Source: Bdellovibrio bacteriovorus W | GTDB taxonomy: Bacteria; Bdellovibrionota; Bdellovibrionia; Bdellovibrionales; Bdellovibrionaceae | Length of the DNA stretch: 64,000 nucleotides | NCBI GenBank assembly: GCA_000525675.1 | Contig: CP002190.1 | Location: 2,666,001-2,730,000, forward strand | Direction: 5' to 3' | Part shown: piece by piece, positions 15,925 through 24,223 of the stretch | Position numbering within the stretch: position 1 is the first letter of the stretch | Layout: every line of letters starts with the position of its first letter | Program-made: the position numbers and the translations under genes | The notes under the pieces: generated by a model | Databases searched by the model: none | Told to the model about the DNA's origin: nothing | The model's input: the letters and a program-made list of their open reading frames with translations, nothing else

Positions 15925-16860
15925 CTATTTTTTAGATTTAAACAGATGGAGCATTTCAAAGAGCGCATCCATACCCGCTAGCGCTGTGATATCGGCATGG
16001 TCAAACGGGGGAGAAATCTCCACCACGTCACCGCCGACAAGATTTGGAATTTCAAAGGATCTGAAGATTCTTTGCACTTCAAAAGTTGTAAGCCCACCCG
16101 GAACCGGAGTGCCTGTACCAGGAGCATAGCTCGGATCTAGATTGTCGATGTCATAACTAATGTAAGTGGGAGTGTCGTCAAACTTTGGCAAAGTTTTTAC
16201 AAACTCTTGAATCGGTTGATTGCGAATTTCATCCACTGTTACCACACGAACACCGTGCTTATTGATAAAATCCAAATCATCTTGGCCAGCCAAAGGCCCG
16301 CGAATTCCGATCTGAATCATCTTCTTAGGATCAACAAGCCCTTCTTCTACCGCATGGCGAGCAAAGGAACCGTGGTGGTACTCACAACCCCAAGCTGCCG
16401 GATAGGTATCTAAGTGCGCATCAAAGTGAATGAACGCTAAGGGTTTGCCATATTTCTTTCTCAAAGCGCGTAGAACTGGCAGCGTTGTTGAGTGATCTCC
16501 GCCCACTGACAAAAACTTTTTATCATGCCTTAAGACTTCACCCACAAAGCTTTCAATGCGCGCATAGGTCTGTCCTTGGTCAATAGGAACCACAGGACAA
16601 TCGCCAATATCTGCGACCTTGAGGTTTTCAAAAAAGTTTTCCATACGGGTCATGTGAAACCCACGGCCAAGACTTGAAATCTCTCGCACTTTCGTCGGAG
16701 CAAAGCGCGCCCCCGGGCGATAAGAAACTCCACCATCATACGGGATTCCAAAGATACCGACCTCATAGTCAGCGTCGATTGGAACATGGGGCAATCTGAA
16801 GAAAGTTTTAATAGCAGAAAATCGAGGAAACTCACGTCCACTTAATGGTTTATATTCCAT
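15925..16860 (-). CDS. speB: agmatinase/arginase-family ureohydrolase
   Basis: 311 residues. Mn-binding motifs are GGDHSTTLP, HFDAHLDTY and SYDIDNLDPSYAPG, the complete set for the ureohydrolase fold. Agmatinase (agmatine to putrescine and urea) is the most likely activity; guanidinobutyrase or proclavaminate-type activity cannot be excluded by motif. The ATG giving MEYKPLSG is preceded by GGGAG at good spacing and is preferred to a TTG four codons upstream. It is divergent from mutY with 38 bp between starts. Confidence 0.88.
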   Translation of the reverse strand: MEYKPLSGREFPRFSAIKTFFRLPHVPIDADYEVGIFGIPYDGGVSYRPGARFAPTKVREISSLGRGFHMTRMENFFENLKVADIGDCPVVPIDQGQTYARIESFVGEVLRHDKKFLSVGGDHSTTLPVLRALRKKYGKPLAFIHFDAHLDTYPAAWGCEYHHGSFARHAVEEGLVDPKKMIQIGIRGPLAGQDDLDFINKHGVRVVTVDEIRNQPIQEFVKTLPKFDDTPTYISYDIDNLDPSYAPGTGTPVPGGLTTFEVQRIFRSFEIPNLVGGDVVEISPPFDHADITALAGMDALFEMLHLFKSKK

Positions 16861-16898
16861 ATTGACTCCCAAAATGTCTGGTGATTAGAGTACCGCGA

Positions 16899-17876
16899 AT
16901 GGCAAAAAATTACGACCTTAAAATCGACCATCGACAACTCACACAGTGGTATAAGAAAAACCGCCGCGACTTGCCGTGGAGACAGAGTAAGGACCCGTAT
17001 CGCATTTGGCTTTCCGAAGTCATGTTGCAACAAACAACTGTCGTTGCTGTTATCCCCTACTTTGAAAAGTTTGTGGCAAAGTTTCCCACCGTGCACGACC
17101 TCGCTAAAGCCCCTGAGGCCGATGTCCTCGAAGCTTGGGCTGGCTTAGGTTACTACTCTCGTGCTCGCAATCTTCACAAAGCGGCCAAGGCTCTTTCAGC
17201 TCAAGGTTTTCCGCAAACAGCGGCAGAACTTTTGGAGCTACCTGGATTTGGCCCCTACACCTCCCGAGCAGTGGCCAGCATCGCCTTTGCAGAAAAAGTA
17301 GGTGTGCTTGACGGGAACGTCATCCGCGTTCTATCGCGCCGCTTTGGTTTAAAAAATAATTGGTGGAACACGCAAGGTCGCAATCAGCTCCAAGATCTTT
17401 CTGACAAGCTCGCCCTTTGCGGTGAGCCGGATGTCTGCAACCAAGCACTTATGGAATTAGGTGCGACCGTTTGCACACCCCAGAAGGTCATGTGTGTTCT
17501 TTGCCCATGGGTGAAAACTTGTGTTGCGCGAGAAAAAAACTGCGTTGAAGAGTTGCCTTTAAAAAAGCCTCGTAAAAAATCCGAAGTGTGGGTTTGGAAA
17601 CCACAGGTTCTTATTAAAAATAATAAAGTCGCTTTGATCAAAAATGACTATGCTCCTTTTTTAAAGGGCCAAATGATTTTTCCAGGGACCATTTCAAAAC
17701 AAGATGAAAAGCCAGACCAGTTTGTCGCTCGTCATAGCATCACCCATCACGATATTTATATTGCCCCTTTGAAAAGCAAATCGTCAAACGTCACCAAGGT
17801 ACAGTGGATTGAGCTTTCCGAACTTAAGAAAGTAAATCCTTCTTCACTTCTGCAGAAGGTTCTCAGTAAAATCTAG
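16899..17876 (+). CDS. mutY: A/G-specific adenine DNA glycosylase
   Basis: 325 residues. It removes adenine mispaired with 8-oxoguanine. The HhH-GPD domain is visible (LPWRQSKDPYRIWLSEVMLQ; LPGFGPYTSRAVASIAF), with the catalytic Asp in GVLDGNVIRVLSR. The 4Fe-4S ligands have spacing C-X6-C-X2-C-X5-C (CTPQKVMCVLCPWVKTC). A shortened C-terminal NUDIX-like domain recognises 8-oxoG. An in-frame GTG six codons upstream is an alternative start. The stop lies inside the hairpin that covers the next start codon. Confidence 0.93.
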   Translation: MAKNYDLKIDHRQLTQWYKKNRRDLPWRQSKDPYRIWLSEVMLQQTTVVAVIPYFEKFVAKFPTVHDLAKAPEADVLEAWAGLGYYSRARNLHKAAKALSAQGFPQTAAELLELPGFGPYTSRAVASIAFAEKVGVLDGNVIRVLSRRFGLKNNWWNTQGRNQLQDLSDKLALCGEPDVCNQALMELGATVCTPQKVMCVLCPWVKTCVAREKNCVEELPLKKPRKKSEVWVWKPQVLIKNNKVALIKNDYAPFLKGQMIFPGTISKQDEKPDQFVARHSITHHDIYIAPLKSKSSNVTKVQWIELSELKKVNPSSLLQKVLSKI

Positions 17877-17899
17877 GACATGAAAGTCTTAGGTTTTGC
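17866..17899 (+). promoter_or_regulatory. start-codon hairpin of the propeller lipoprotein gene
   Basis: In RNA, GUAAAAUCUAGGAC pairs with GUCUUAGGUUUUGC: 14 pairs, three of them G-U. The apical loop is AUGAAA, the start codon and second codon. The only SD-like AGGA is inside the stem. Translation initiation should depend on unfolding, possibly by ribosomes finishing mutY, whose stop lies in the left arm. Confidence 0.6.
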
Positions 17900-18899
17900 A
17901 TTACTTCTAGGTTCCCTCACTGCATGTTCTCATAGCGCTAGCCAAAAATCTTTGAGCATGTCTGATTATCTATTGGCACAAGGAGCACGACAACTCACTC
18001 AAGCAGGTGATAACGATGAACCTCAGTTTTCCAACGATGGACAGCGTCTTTTATTTTCAAGCAGTATGCGAGTCAGCCACAAGAGTTGGCAGGTTTATGA
18101 ATATGATTTCATCAATAATCGAGAGCGCCGTGTGACTTTCTCGGATGGTGATGCCACATCGCCTTCCTATATGAGTGATCGCGAGCTTATTTATTCCTCC
18201 ACAACGGATGAAATAAAAGAACGCCCTCTACAAGGCACGGGCAACTCCAATCTTCCGCCTTCTGATATTTACATGAGTGATCTTTATGGAAATGAAATCA
18301 CACGTCTTGTGAACAACCCCGGCTTTGATGGCGATCCTGAGTTTATTCCACAGACTCCTAAACCTTTCGTGATCTTTTCATCAAAGCGCAATTCCCATGG
18401 AGCAGGAGTTTACCGTCTCGATCTCGGCACTCTCACAACCACTTTGATTTCTTCAGAAAAAGGCAAAGACAAAAGATTTCCAGTGATGAGTCCTGATCGC
18501 GGAAGCCTTCTTTGGATCGAAAAAAATCCACAGACAAAAGAAGACAACCTCGTTCTTTACAAACTGGGCAGCAAAGTGCCTCTGGTTTTAAAACAGGGCG
18601 AAGGACAGTACCAAAGTCTGTTTTATGCGCACCGTCCTCCCCAAAGAATCTTCTATTCTATTTTAAGACCTGGAGAAAAGCAGTATCGCCTCGAATCCTA
18701 CAATCTTGAAACTCAGTGCACGCAGGTTCTTTTCAGCGGTAAAGAGTCTCTCTACTCCCCTTCGGTCTCAAATCAATTGCAGGAGCGTTTAGCATTCAGT
18801 CGCGACCTCCAAGACCGTCGCCAGATCTATGTAGCCCCTATGCCTCAAGAGATCGGGCCTTGCCTCGAAGGCACGTCCCAAGCTAATCTTAAAGAGTGA
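17880..18899 (+). CDS. TolB-like beta-propeller lipoprotein
   Basis: 339 residues. The lipoprotein signal has lipobox LTAC (Cys16), followed by repeats of the PD40/WD40-like type (DEPQFSNDGQRLLFSSS; GDPEFIPQTPKPFVIFSSKRN; VMSPDRGSLLWI), as in the propeller of TolB. There is no TolB N-terminal domain, so it is not TolB itself. It is predicted to be a periplasm-facing binding or scaffold protein of unknown partner. GTGA joins it to the next gene. Confidence 0.75.
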   Translation: MKVLGFALLLGSLTACSHSASQKSLSMSDYLLAQGARQLTQAGDNDEPQFSNDGQRLLFSSSMRVSHKSWQVYEYDFINNRERRVTFSDGDATSPSYMSDRELIYSSTTDEIKERPLQGTGNSNLPPSDIYMSDLYGNEITRLVNNPGFDGDPEFIPQTPKPFVIFSSKRNSHGAGVYRLDLGTLTTTLISSEKGKDKRFPVMSPDRGSLLWIEKNPQTKEDNLVLYKLGSKVPLVLKQGEGQYQSLFYAHRPPQRIFYSILRPGEKQYRLESYNLETQCTQVLFSGKESLYSPSVSNQLQERLAFSRDLQDRRQIYVAPMPQEIGPCLEGTSQANLKE

Positions 18900-19426
18900 G
18901 AAATATCTTAAGCCTTTTTATTTTTAGTTTTTGTTTATCGGCAGGTGCCGCTCCCTATCCTTTAACAGGATCAGCCGGCACCTTGAATCCGCAAAAAGGC
19001 TACTTCTTCACGCCCAAAGGTTTTCAGCTCAACGCTGCAAATACGCAATGGCTTCCGCAGGCCCATCAGATGTCTGAAGGCGTGATTAAACTTTCCCCGA
19101 GTGCAAAGAGTCAGGCCTCTCTCACTGTTCGCACGGATCGTCTGCAAAAAGGAATTTCGTTAGAGCTCTACAGCAGACGCTGGATGCGAGATTATCCCAA
19201 TTACGGTTTTGAAGTTCTTTCTGCTAAGAATATTGAAATCAATAAATCACCAGCACTGGTGGTCGATATGCTTTCTAGAGAAAAGAATCGACAGATTCGT
19301 CAAATTATTCTGCACAATAAAGAGCAGGTCGCTATTTTAACCTGCCAAGACCAGAGATCTCATTTTGCGGAGTCGGTTTCTGCGTGTAATAAAATCGCAG
19401 AAACCTTTCACTGGATTCAAGAGTAA
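18896..19426 (+). CDS. exported protein of unknown function
   Basis: 176 residues starting at GTG, overlapping the previous stop (GTGA). A clear signal peptide, MRNILSLFIFSFCLSAGAA, is cleaved before PYPL. The mature part has an alternating beta pattern and two Cys (in ILTCQDQ and SACNKIAETF) that could form a disulphide. I do not recognise the family. Translational coupling to the propeller lipoprotein suggests they act together. The last 10 bases overlap the end of the convergent namZ. Confidence 0.7.
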   Translation: MRNILSLFIFSFCLSAGAAPYPLTGSAGTLNPQKGYFFTPKGFQLNAANTQWLPQAHQMSEGVIKLSPSAKSQASLTVRTDRLQKGISLELYSRRWMRDYPNYGFEVLSAKNIEINKSPALVVDMLSREKNRQIRQIILHNKEQVAILTCQDQRSHFAESVSACNKIAETFHWIQE

Positions 19427-20613
19427 AGTAGATACTTCTTTCTTTCTTTCACCCAAGATTGTTCATCTTTTTTAAGGGCGGCATCCAACTGTTTCACTGT
19501 CGCCGTTTTGCTCTCAATCCACTCTCTGAGTGATGGTCCCCCGTTGATCACATCAAACGCAACTTTGCCGAAAGCGTACTCATATTTGAAATCACGGAAG
19601 AGCTGATAGCGAGGGTGCATCTGCAAGATCACTTTCATCATCAGCGCGGTTAAACGGAAAGGTTTAAACTGCTCATGATTGTAACCTTCAGTATCTGTGT
19701 GAAACTGAAAGCCATGACAAAGCTTTCCAACATGCTTATGAAAAGTCGGTTCAAAGAAGCACTCTCTTAAGATGACTCCTTTGTGCCAAGCTGGTGCCAG
19801 CTTTTTCATACGTTTTAAAACTTCGGCGTAATCAATATCTGAGGCTCCAATCACCTCCAGCGCGCGCGTTGTCCCGCGGCCTTCTGAAAGCGTTGTTCCC
19901 TCAATCAAAACCGTTCCTGGATAGGCTCTGGCCATGTTGAGCGTTGCCGCATTCGGAGAAGGGTTCACCCAAGCACGCTTTATATCCCAACCATAACCAT
20001 TTTTATGGTTTGGCTTATAGGACTTCATCTTCACCACTTGCAAATCTACATCGATCTGATAGTGATCTTTGAAATAAATTCCTAGCTCTCCGACTGTCAG
20101 TCCGTGGCGCATCGGAATCGGGGCTGCTCCCACGAAGGACTCCCATCCTTTCTGCATACGAAACCCCTCTACGGGGCGTCCCGCAGGATTCGGGCGATCT
20201 AAGATAATTACTTTTTTACCGAAGCGCGCACACTCTTCCATCACATACAGCAAAGTCGTGATGAAAGTGTAAATACGGCATCCCAGATCTTGCAGATCAA
20301 AGATCAAGACATCAAAGTGCTGCATCATCTCAGGAGTCGGGCGACGAACTTCACCGTAAAGACTAAAGATCGGAATTTTTAAAACCAGATCTACAAAGTC
20401 ATCGCTCTCAATCATATTGTCTTGCTTATCGCCACGCACACCGTGCTGAGGACCAAACGCGCAGGTTACTTTTAATTTTTTGGAAAGAATATCCAAAGAG
20501 TGCTCAAGGTTTTCATTCACGCTGGCTGGATGACAAACCAGTGCGACTCTTTGTTTTTTAAGAGAGTTGATTAACTTTTGATTCTGTAAAAATACTTCGA
20601 TGCCTAATTTCAT
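19417..20613 (-). CDS. namZ: NamZ-type exo-beta-N-acetylmuramidase (DUF1343)
   Basis: 398 residues. The family blocks are all present: LVCHPASVNENLEHSLDIL, AFGPQHGVRGDKQDNM, SLYGEVRRPTPEMM, LIFDLQDLGCRIYTF, ILDRPNPAGR and GLTVGELG. Characterised NamZ enzymes release MurNAc from the non-reducing end of peptidoglycan fragments. No signal peptide is evident, suggesting cytoplasmic turnover of recycled or prey-derived muropeptides; this is inference. It lies 54 bp downstream of hemB in the same direction. The ribosome-binding site and start codon are buried in a 16-bp hairpin. Confidence 0.87.
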   Translation of the reverse strand: MKLGIEVFLQNQKLINSLKKQRVALVCHPASVNENLEHSLDILSKKLKVTCAFGPQHGVRGDKQDNMIESDDFVDLVLKIPIFSLYGEVRRPTPEMMQHFDVLIFDLQDLGCRIYTFITTLLYVMEECARFGKKVIILDRPNPAGRPVEGFRMQKGWESFVGAAPIPMRHGLTVGELGIYFKDHYQIDVDLQVVKMKSYKPNHKNGYGWDIKRAWVNPSPNAATLNMARAYPGTVLIEGTTLSEGRGTTRALEVIGASDIDYAEVLKRMKKLAPAWHKGVILRECFFEPTFHKHVGKLCHGFQFHTDTEGYNHEQFKPFRLTALMMKVILQMHPRYQLFRDFKYEYAFGKVAFDVINGGPSLREWIESKTATVKQLDAALKKDEQSWVKERKKYLLYS

Positions 20614-20644
20614 ACAATCCCCTCTGACAGAGGAAATTGTATGA
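20610..20644 (-). promoter_or_regulatory. 16-bp hairpin burying the namZ SD and AUG
   Basis: On the minus strand UCAUACAAUUUCCUCU pairs with AGAGGGGAUUGUAUGA around a 3-base loop GUC. There are 16 uninterrupted pairs, two of them G-U. The right arm contains both AGAGGGG (the SD) and the AUG. No T-run follows, so it is not an intrinsic terminator. Confidence 0.75.
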
Positions 20645-20667
20645 CTTCTTTAGAGGACTTTACAAGT

Positions 20668-21654
20668 CTAAAACCGGTCGCGGTTCTGCTTCAACCATTC
20701 TGCCATTGGTAAAGCAAAGTATGTGAAGATGATATCGGCTCCTGCTCTGCGAATAGAGTAGAGTGTTTCCACCATGGCGCGCGTCTCATCAACAAAACCA
20801 GCTTTTGCACCGACTTTGATCATGCTGTACTCACCACTGACGTTGTAAGCTGCCACTGGTAACTGAGTGTTCGCTCGAACAAGTTGGATAATGTCTAAAT
20901 AGCTTAGCGCCGGCTTTACCATCACGATATCTGCGCCTTCCATCTCATCTAGCTCCACTTCACGCAAAGCCTCACGGGCGTTACGGAAATCCATCTGATA
21001 AGTCTTTTTATCACCAAACTTCGGAGCCGAGTCCAAAGCATCACGGAAGGGGCCATAAAAACTAGAAGCGTATTTTGCAGAGTAAGACAGAATAGATGTC
21101 TGCGAAAAACCCGCTTGATCCAAAGCTTCGCGCATAGCTCCGACTCGCCCATCCATCATGTCAGAGGGAGAAACAATATCAGCCCCGGCTTGCGCATGAA
21201 CAACCGCCATCTTGGCAAGAATCTCTACGGTTTCGTCATTCAAAATTTTTCCATCTTTTACAATGCCATCATGACCATCGGAAGAATAAGGGTCCAAGGC
21301 CACATCTGAGATCACCGTCGCCTCAGGAAAGTGTTTTTTAATCAGGGCAATTGTGGAGGGTAGCAAACCCTCTGGATTTAAAGACTCTGTGCCGACACTG
21401 TCTTTTTTGTCTTCAGAAAGAGAAGGGAATAAATCAAAAGAGCGCACCCCTAGATTCATTGCCTTTTCCACCTGTCCTAGAATCAAATCGGAACTCCAGC
21501 GATAGATATCCGGCATAGATGCAATGTTTTGTTGCTGCTTCTGTCCCTCACAAACAAAGAGAGGCAGTACAAGCTGAGAAGCTCTCAGGTCAGTTTCTGC
21601 TACGAAATTACGGATATTTTCAGATGCTCTGTTGCGACGAGGTCTTATATTCAT
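20668..21654 (-). CDS. hemB: porphobilinogen synthase (ALA dehydratase)
   Basis: 328 residues. It condenses two 5-aminolevulinate to porphobilinogen. Landmarks are RPRRNR near the N terminus, DVALDPYSSDGHDG, SPSDMMDGRVGAMREALD, the Schiff-base Lys in SYSAKYASSFYGPFRDA and the second active-site Lys in DIVMVKPALSYLD. The Zn-type cysteine cluster is replaced by DPYSSDGHDG, so a Mg-type enzyme is likely. GGAG precedes the ATG. It is divergent from the hemA operon, sharing a 167-bp control region. Confidence 0.96.
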   Translation of the reverse strand: MNIRPRRNRASENIRNFVAETDLRASQLVLPLFVCEGQKQQQNIASMPDIYRWSSDLILGQVEKAMNLGVRSFDLFPSLSEDKKDSVGTESLNPEGLLPSTIALIKKHFPEATVISDVALDPYSSDGHDGIVKDGKILNDETVEILAKMAVVHAQAGADIVSPSDMMDGRVGAMREALDQAGFSQTSILSYSAKYASSFYGPFRDALDSAPKFGDKKTYQMDFRNAREALREVELDEMEGADIVMVKPALSYLDIIQLVRANTQLPVAAYNVSGEYSMIKVGAKAGFVDETRAMVETLYSIRRAGADIIFTYFALPMAEWLKQNRDRF

Positions 21655-21721
21655 TTCTAGGACTCCACTCTAAGAATTACAAGTTGGTCTGCTGATTTTT
21701 AAAGCATTTTCATGACAAGAA

Positions 21722-21766
21722 TCAAGAGTGTTCTTTCATAGTCTTGAACAATGAGTCAAGAGTGTT
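21722..21766. promoter_or_regulatory. repeat elements in the hemB/hemA control region
   Basis: TCAAGAGTGTT occurs twice in direct orientation (21722-21732 and 21756-21766, 34 bp apart). TCTTGA at 21742-21747 is the inverse of its first six bases, making an inverted pair with the second copy. Sites like this between divergent genes suggest a shared regulator. Which one is unknown; the response regulator encoded in the hem operon is a candidate. Confidence 0.45.
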
Positions 21767-21821
21767 GGAGATGACAATTCAATGACACTTTCAAAGACAA
21801 ATAGTGTTACATGATTTCTCA

Positions 21822-22721
21822 ATGGAACAGATCGCAATTATACACCGGAAATCACAAGCTGAATTTCCCTTATCTTTAAGAGAAAAGGGGCATTGGAAAA
21901 CATGCCTGCGCCAATTGATTTTTCTTCAAGACGAAGAGCTCTCTCACTTAAAGTCGGAAACTCTTCCTTCTGATCAGATCTATACCGGAGAGAGCGCTCT
22001 TTGCTTTCTCTTAGAAATTCTCTGCGGCCTCCACAGTCCAATCGTGGGTGAAACCGAAGTGTTTGGTCAATTCCGCGCCTTCGTCGAAGAACAAAAGACT
22101 CTCGACAATTTTCTTTTTTCAGACCATCAAAAGTGGCTTCAATTTGTAATTGCTGAAGTGAAAAAAACACGAAGTGAGCGCTTGATAGGCATTGGCTCAC
22201 AAAGCTATGGAAGTCTTTTGCGCCGCCTAACTAAAGATGATGCATCCGTTGCAATCTGCGGCTCTGGTCAATTGGCCCAAGAGATCATCCCGTGGATCAG
22301 CGCAAAGCCACTGGTTCAGGTCTTCTGTCGTCGCCCTGATAACATCGCGACTTTTGCACAAAAATATCCACAACTTGATATTCAATCCTATAGTGATGCG
22401 CAAATGGATTCTCAAGTTCTTGTTATCGCTGCACCACTTAGTGATCAAACGATTGAGAATCTTTTAAAGACTTCAAGCACTCCAGTTTCTGCAATCTATG
22501 ATCTGCGTGGCGAACTCAATCATCTTGAAGATCTTCTTGAGGACGAATTCCCGAGCGTTCACTATACATCACTTAAAGAATTCTTTGCTCAGATCCAAGA
22601 GCTTAAAAAAGAAACTCAATCTCTCATTAACTCCATCAAGAGCGAACTGAAGTTTAAATCTACAAACTTCGTCAACCGCTTTGAATTACGCCCTCTGGGT
22701 TGGGATGATATATGCGCTTAA
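21822..22721 (+). CDS. hemA: glutamyl-tRNA reductase, shortened form
   Basis: About 299 residues against about 420 in the family. It reduces Glu-tRNA to glutamate-1-semialdehyde. Recognisable parts are the N strand (IAIIHRKS), a Cys in WKTCLRQ aligning with the catalytic STCNR motif, ALCFLLEILCGLHSPIVGETEVFGQFRAF (positions 45-73), and the NADPH motif VAICGSGQLAQEII. Roughly 40 residues are missing between strand 1 and the catalytic Cys, and most of the C-terminal dimerisation region is gone. GTG at 21804 is an alternative start; neither has an SD. The end overlaps hemC by 10 bp. Confidence 0.85.
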   Translation: MEQIAIIHRKSQAEFPLSLREKGHWKTCLRQLIFLQDEELSHLKSETLPSDQIYTGESALCFLLEILCGLHSPIVGETEVFGQFRAFVEEQKTLDNFLFSDHQKWLQFVIAEVKKTRSERLIGIGSQSYGSLLRRLTKDDASVAICGSGQLAQEIIPWISAKPLVQVFCRRPDNIATFAQKYPQLDIQSYSDAQMDSQVLVIAAPLSDQTIENLLKTSSTPVSAIYDLRGELNHLEDLLEDEFPSVHYTSLKEFFAQIQELKKETQSLINSIKSELKFKSTNFVNRFELRPLGWDDICA

Positions 22722-24223
22722 AAATTTCTTCTCGCAAAAGCGACCTTGCTCGCCTTCAAGCTTACACAGTGGGCGAAACCTTAGCGGCTGCAATTCCTGA
22801 AATGGAAGTTGAATATTTCTTCAGTGAGTCTTTAGGAGATAAAAATCTAACAGACCCTCTTTGGAAGATGCCTGAAAAAGGTGTCTTTACAGAAGACTTC
22901 TATCTAGCTCTTAAAAACGGCGATACCGATATGGTTGTCCACTCTTGGAAAGATCTTCCAACGGCACATAAAGATGATACAGTCATTGCTGCGACCCTTC
23001 CACGTGCGGATCAGCGAGATCTTTTACTCTTTAAAAAATCTCACCGCTCGATGGTTGAAGCCAATAAGGCGATTCGTATTTTTAGTTCTTCACCAAGACG
23101 TGAGCACAATCTGACATCGTTTCTTCAAGATCATCTTCCATTCTCTTTGATCTCTGTGAAATTTGAAAACGTGCGTGGCAATGTACCAACTCGTCTTCGT
23201 AAACTCATTGAAAGTGAAGAGGTCAATGCTCTGATTGTGGCAAAGGCGGCTTTAGATCGCCTGCTCTCGGCTCCTCAAGCAGAGTTTGCGGATGTGAAAA
23301 AACAACTTCGTGGCTACCTTGAAGAGTTGGACTTTATGGTTTTGCCTCTTTCTATCAATCCCAATGCCGCAGCTCAAGGAGCCTTGGCCATTGAGATTAT
23401 GAAAGATCGCGACGACCTTAAAAAAATTCTTGAAAAAATCAACCACCCTTCCACTTTCACATGCGCCCAACTTGAAAGGGACACTCTTTCTAGTTTCGGT
23501 GGTGGCTGCCATCAGAAAATCGGTGTCACAGTTTTAGATCGTGATTATGGCAAGGTGATCTCTTTAAAGGGACTGACAGACTCTGGAGTAGTTTTAGACC
23601 GCTTCCAAGTTGAAAAATCAGAAGCCGTTCAGAAGTTTCCAAGCGCGCAAATGCTTTTCGTACAAACTGAAACAGAGCGTATCCCTGTTCTTCTTCCTAA
23701 AGTCCCTGCTGGCAGCAATGCCTACTTCGTGGCTCGCAAAGAAGCTTGGAATTCTGAATTACCATCTCCTCGCTATGTTTGGACCGCAGGTTTAAAAACA
23801 TGGCAGAGCTTGGCTGAAAAAGGTGTTTGGGTTCACGGCAGCACCGAAGGTCTTGGTGAACAGGAGCGTCCCCAAATCGAAGTTTTGGCCACAGAGCCAT
23901 TGCAATGGGTAAAACTCTCTCATCAGGAGGGCTATGAGGCCGACGCCACAGCGATGCCTTTGCTGTCGACCTATCGCCTCGAGACCTCGTTTGCAAATAC
24001 AGAAGAGTTCGCCTCTAAAGAGGCCTTTTTCTGGAGCAGTGGCAGTCAGTTCCTAGCCGCTTTAAAGCTTTACCCCGAGCTGGCGGGAAAACATCACGCC
24101 TGTGGACCTGGAAATACGTATAAAATTATTCGACAACAACTTGAACTCACCGGTGACTTTGATAAGACAAGGGTTCAAATATTTATCGACAGTGATGATT
24201 GGAGAAAGCAATGCAGTCTTTAA
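22712..24223 (+). CDS. hemC: HemC-HemD fusion: hydroxymethylbilane synthase / uroporphyrinogen-III synthase
   Basis: 503 residues against about 310 for HemC. Residues 1-315 are porphobilinogen deaminase: HSWKDLP (77-83, usually HSMKDMP), [10 protein letters not shown], and [10 protein letters not shown] with the dipyrromethane Cys266. Residues about 320-503 resemble HemD in their second half ([36 protein letters not shown]). Together they would convert porphobilinogen to uroporphyrinogen III. No separate hemD is present in this otherwise complete hem cluster, which supports the fusion. HemD domains diverge quickly, so that half is less certain. Confidence 0.87.
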   Translation: MRLKISSRKSDLARLQAYTVGETLAAAIPEMEVEYFFSESLGDKNLTDPLWKMPEKGVFTEDFYLALKNGDTDMVVHSWKDLPTAHKDDTVIAATLPRADQRDLLLFKKSHRSMVEANKAIRIFSSSPRREHNLTSFLQDHLPFSLISVKFENVRGNVPTRLRKLIESEEVNALIVAKAALDRLLSAPQAEFADVKKQLRGYLEELDFMVLPLSINPNAAAQGALAIEIMKDRDDLKKILEKINHPSTFTCAQLERDTLSSFGGGCHQKIGVTVLDRDYGKVISLKGLTDSGVVLDRFQVEKSEAVQKFPSAQMLFVQTETERIPVLLPKVPAGSNAYFVARKEAWNSELPSPRYVWTAGLKTWQSLAEKGVWVHGSTEGLGEQERPQIEVLATEPLQWVKLSHQEGYEADATAMPLLSTYRLETSFANTEEFASKEAFFWSSGSQFLAALKLYPELAGKHHACGPGNTYKIIRQQLELTGDFDKTRVQIFIDSDDWRKQCSL

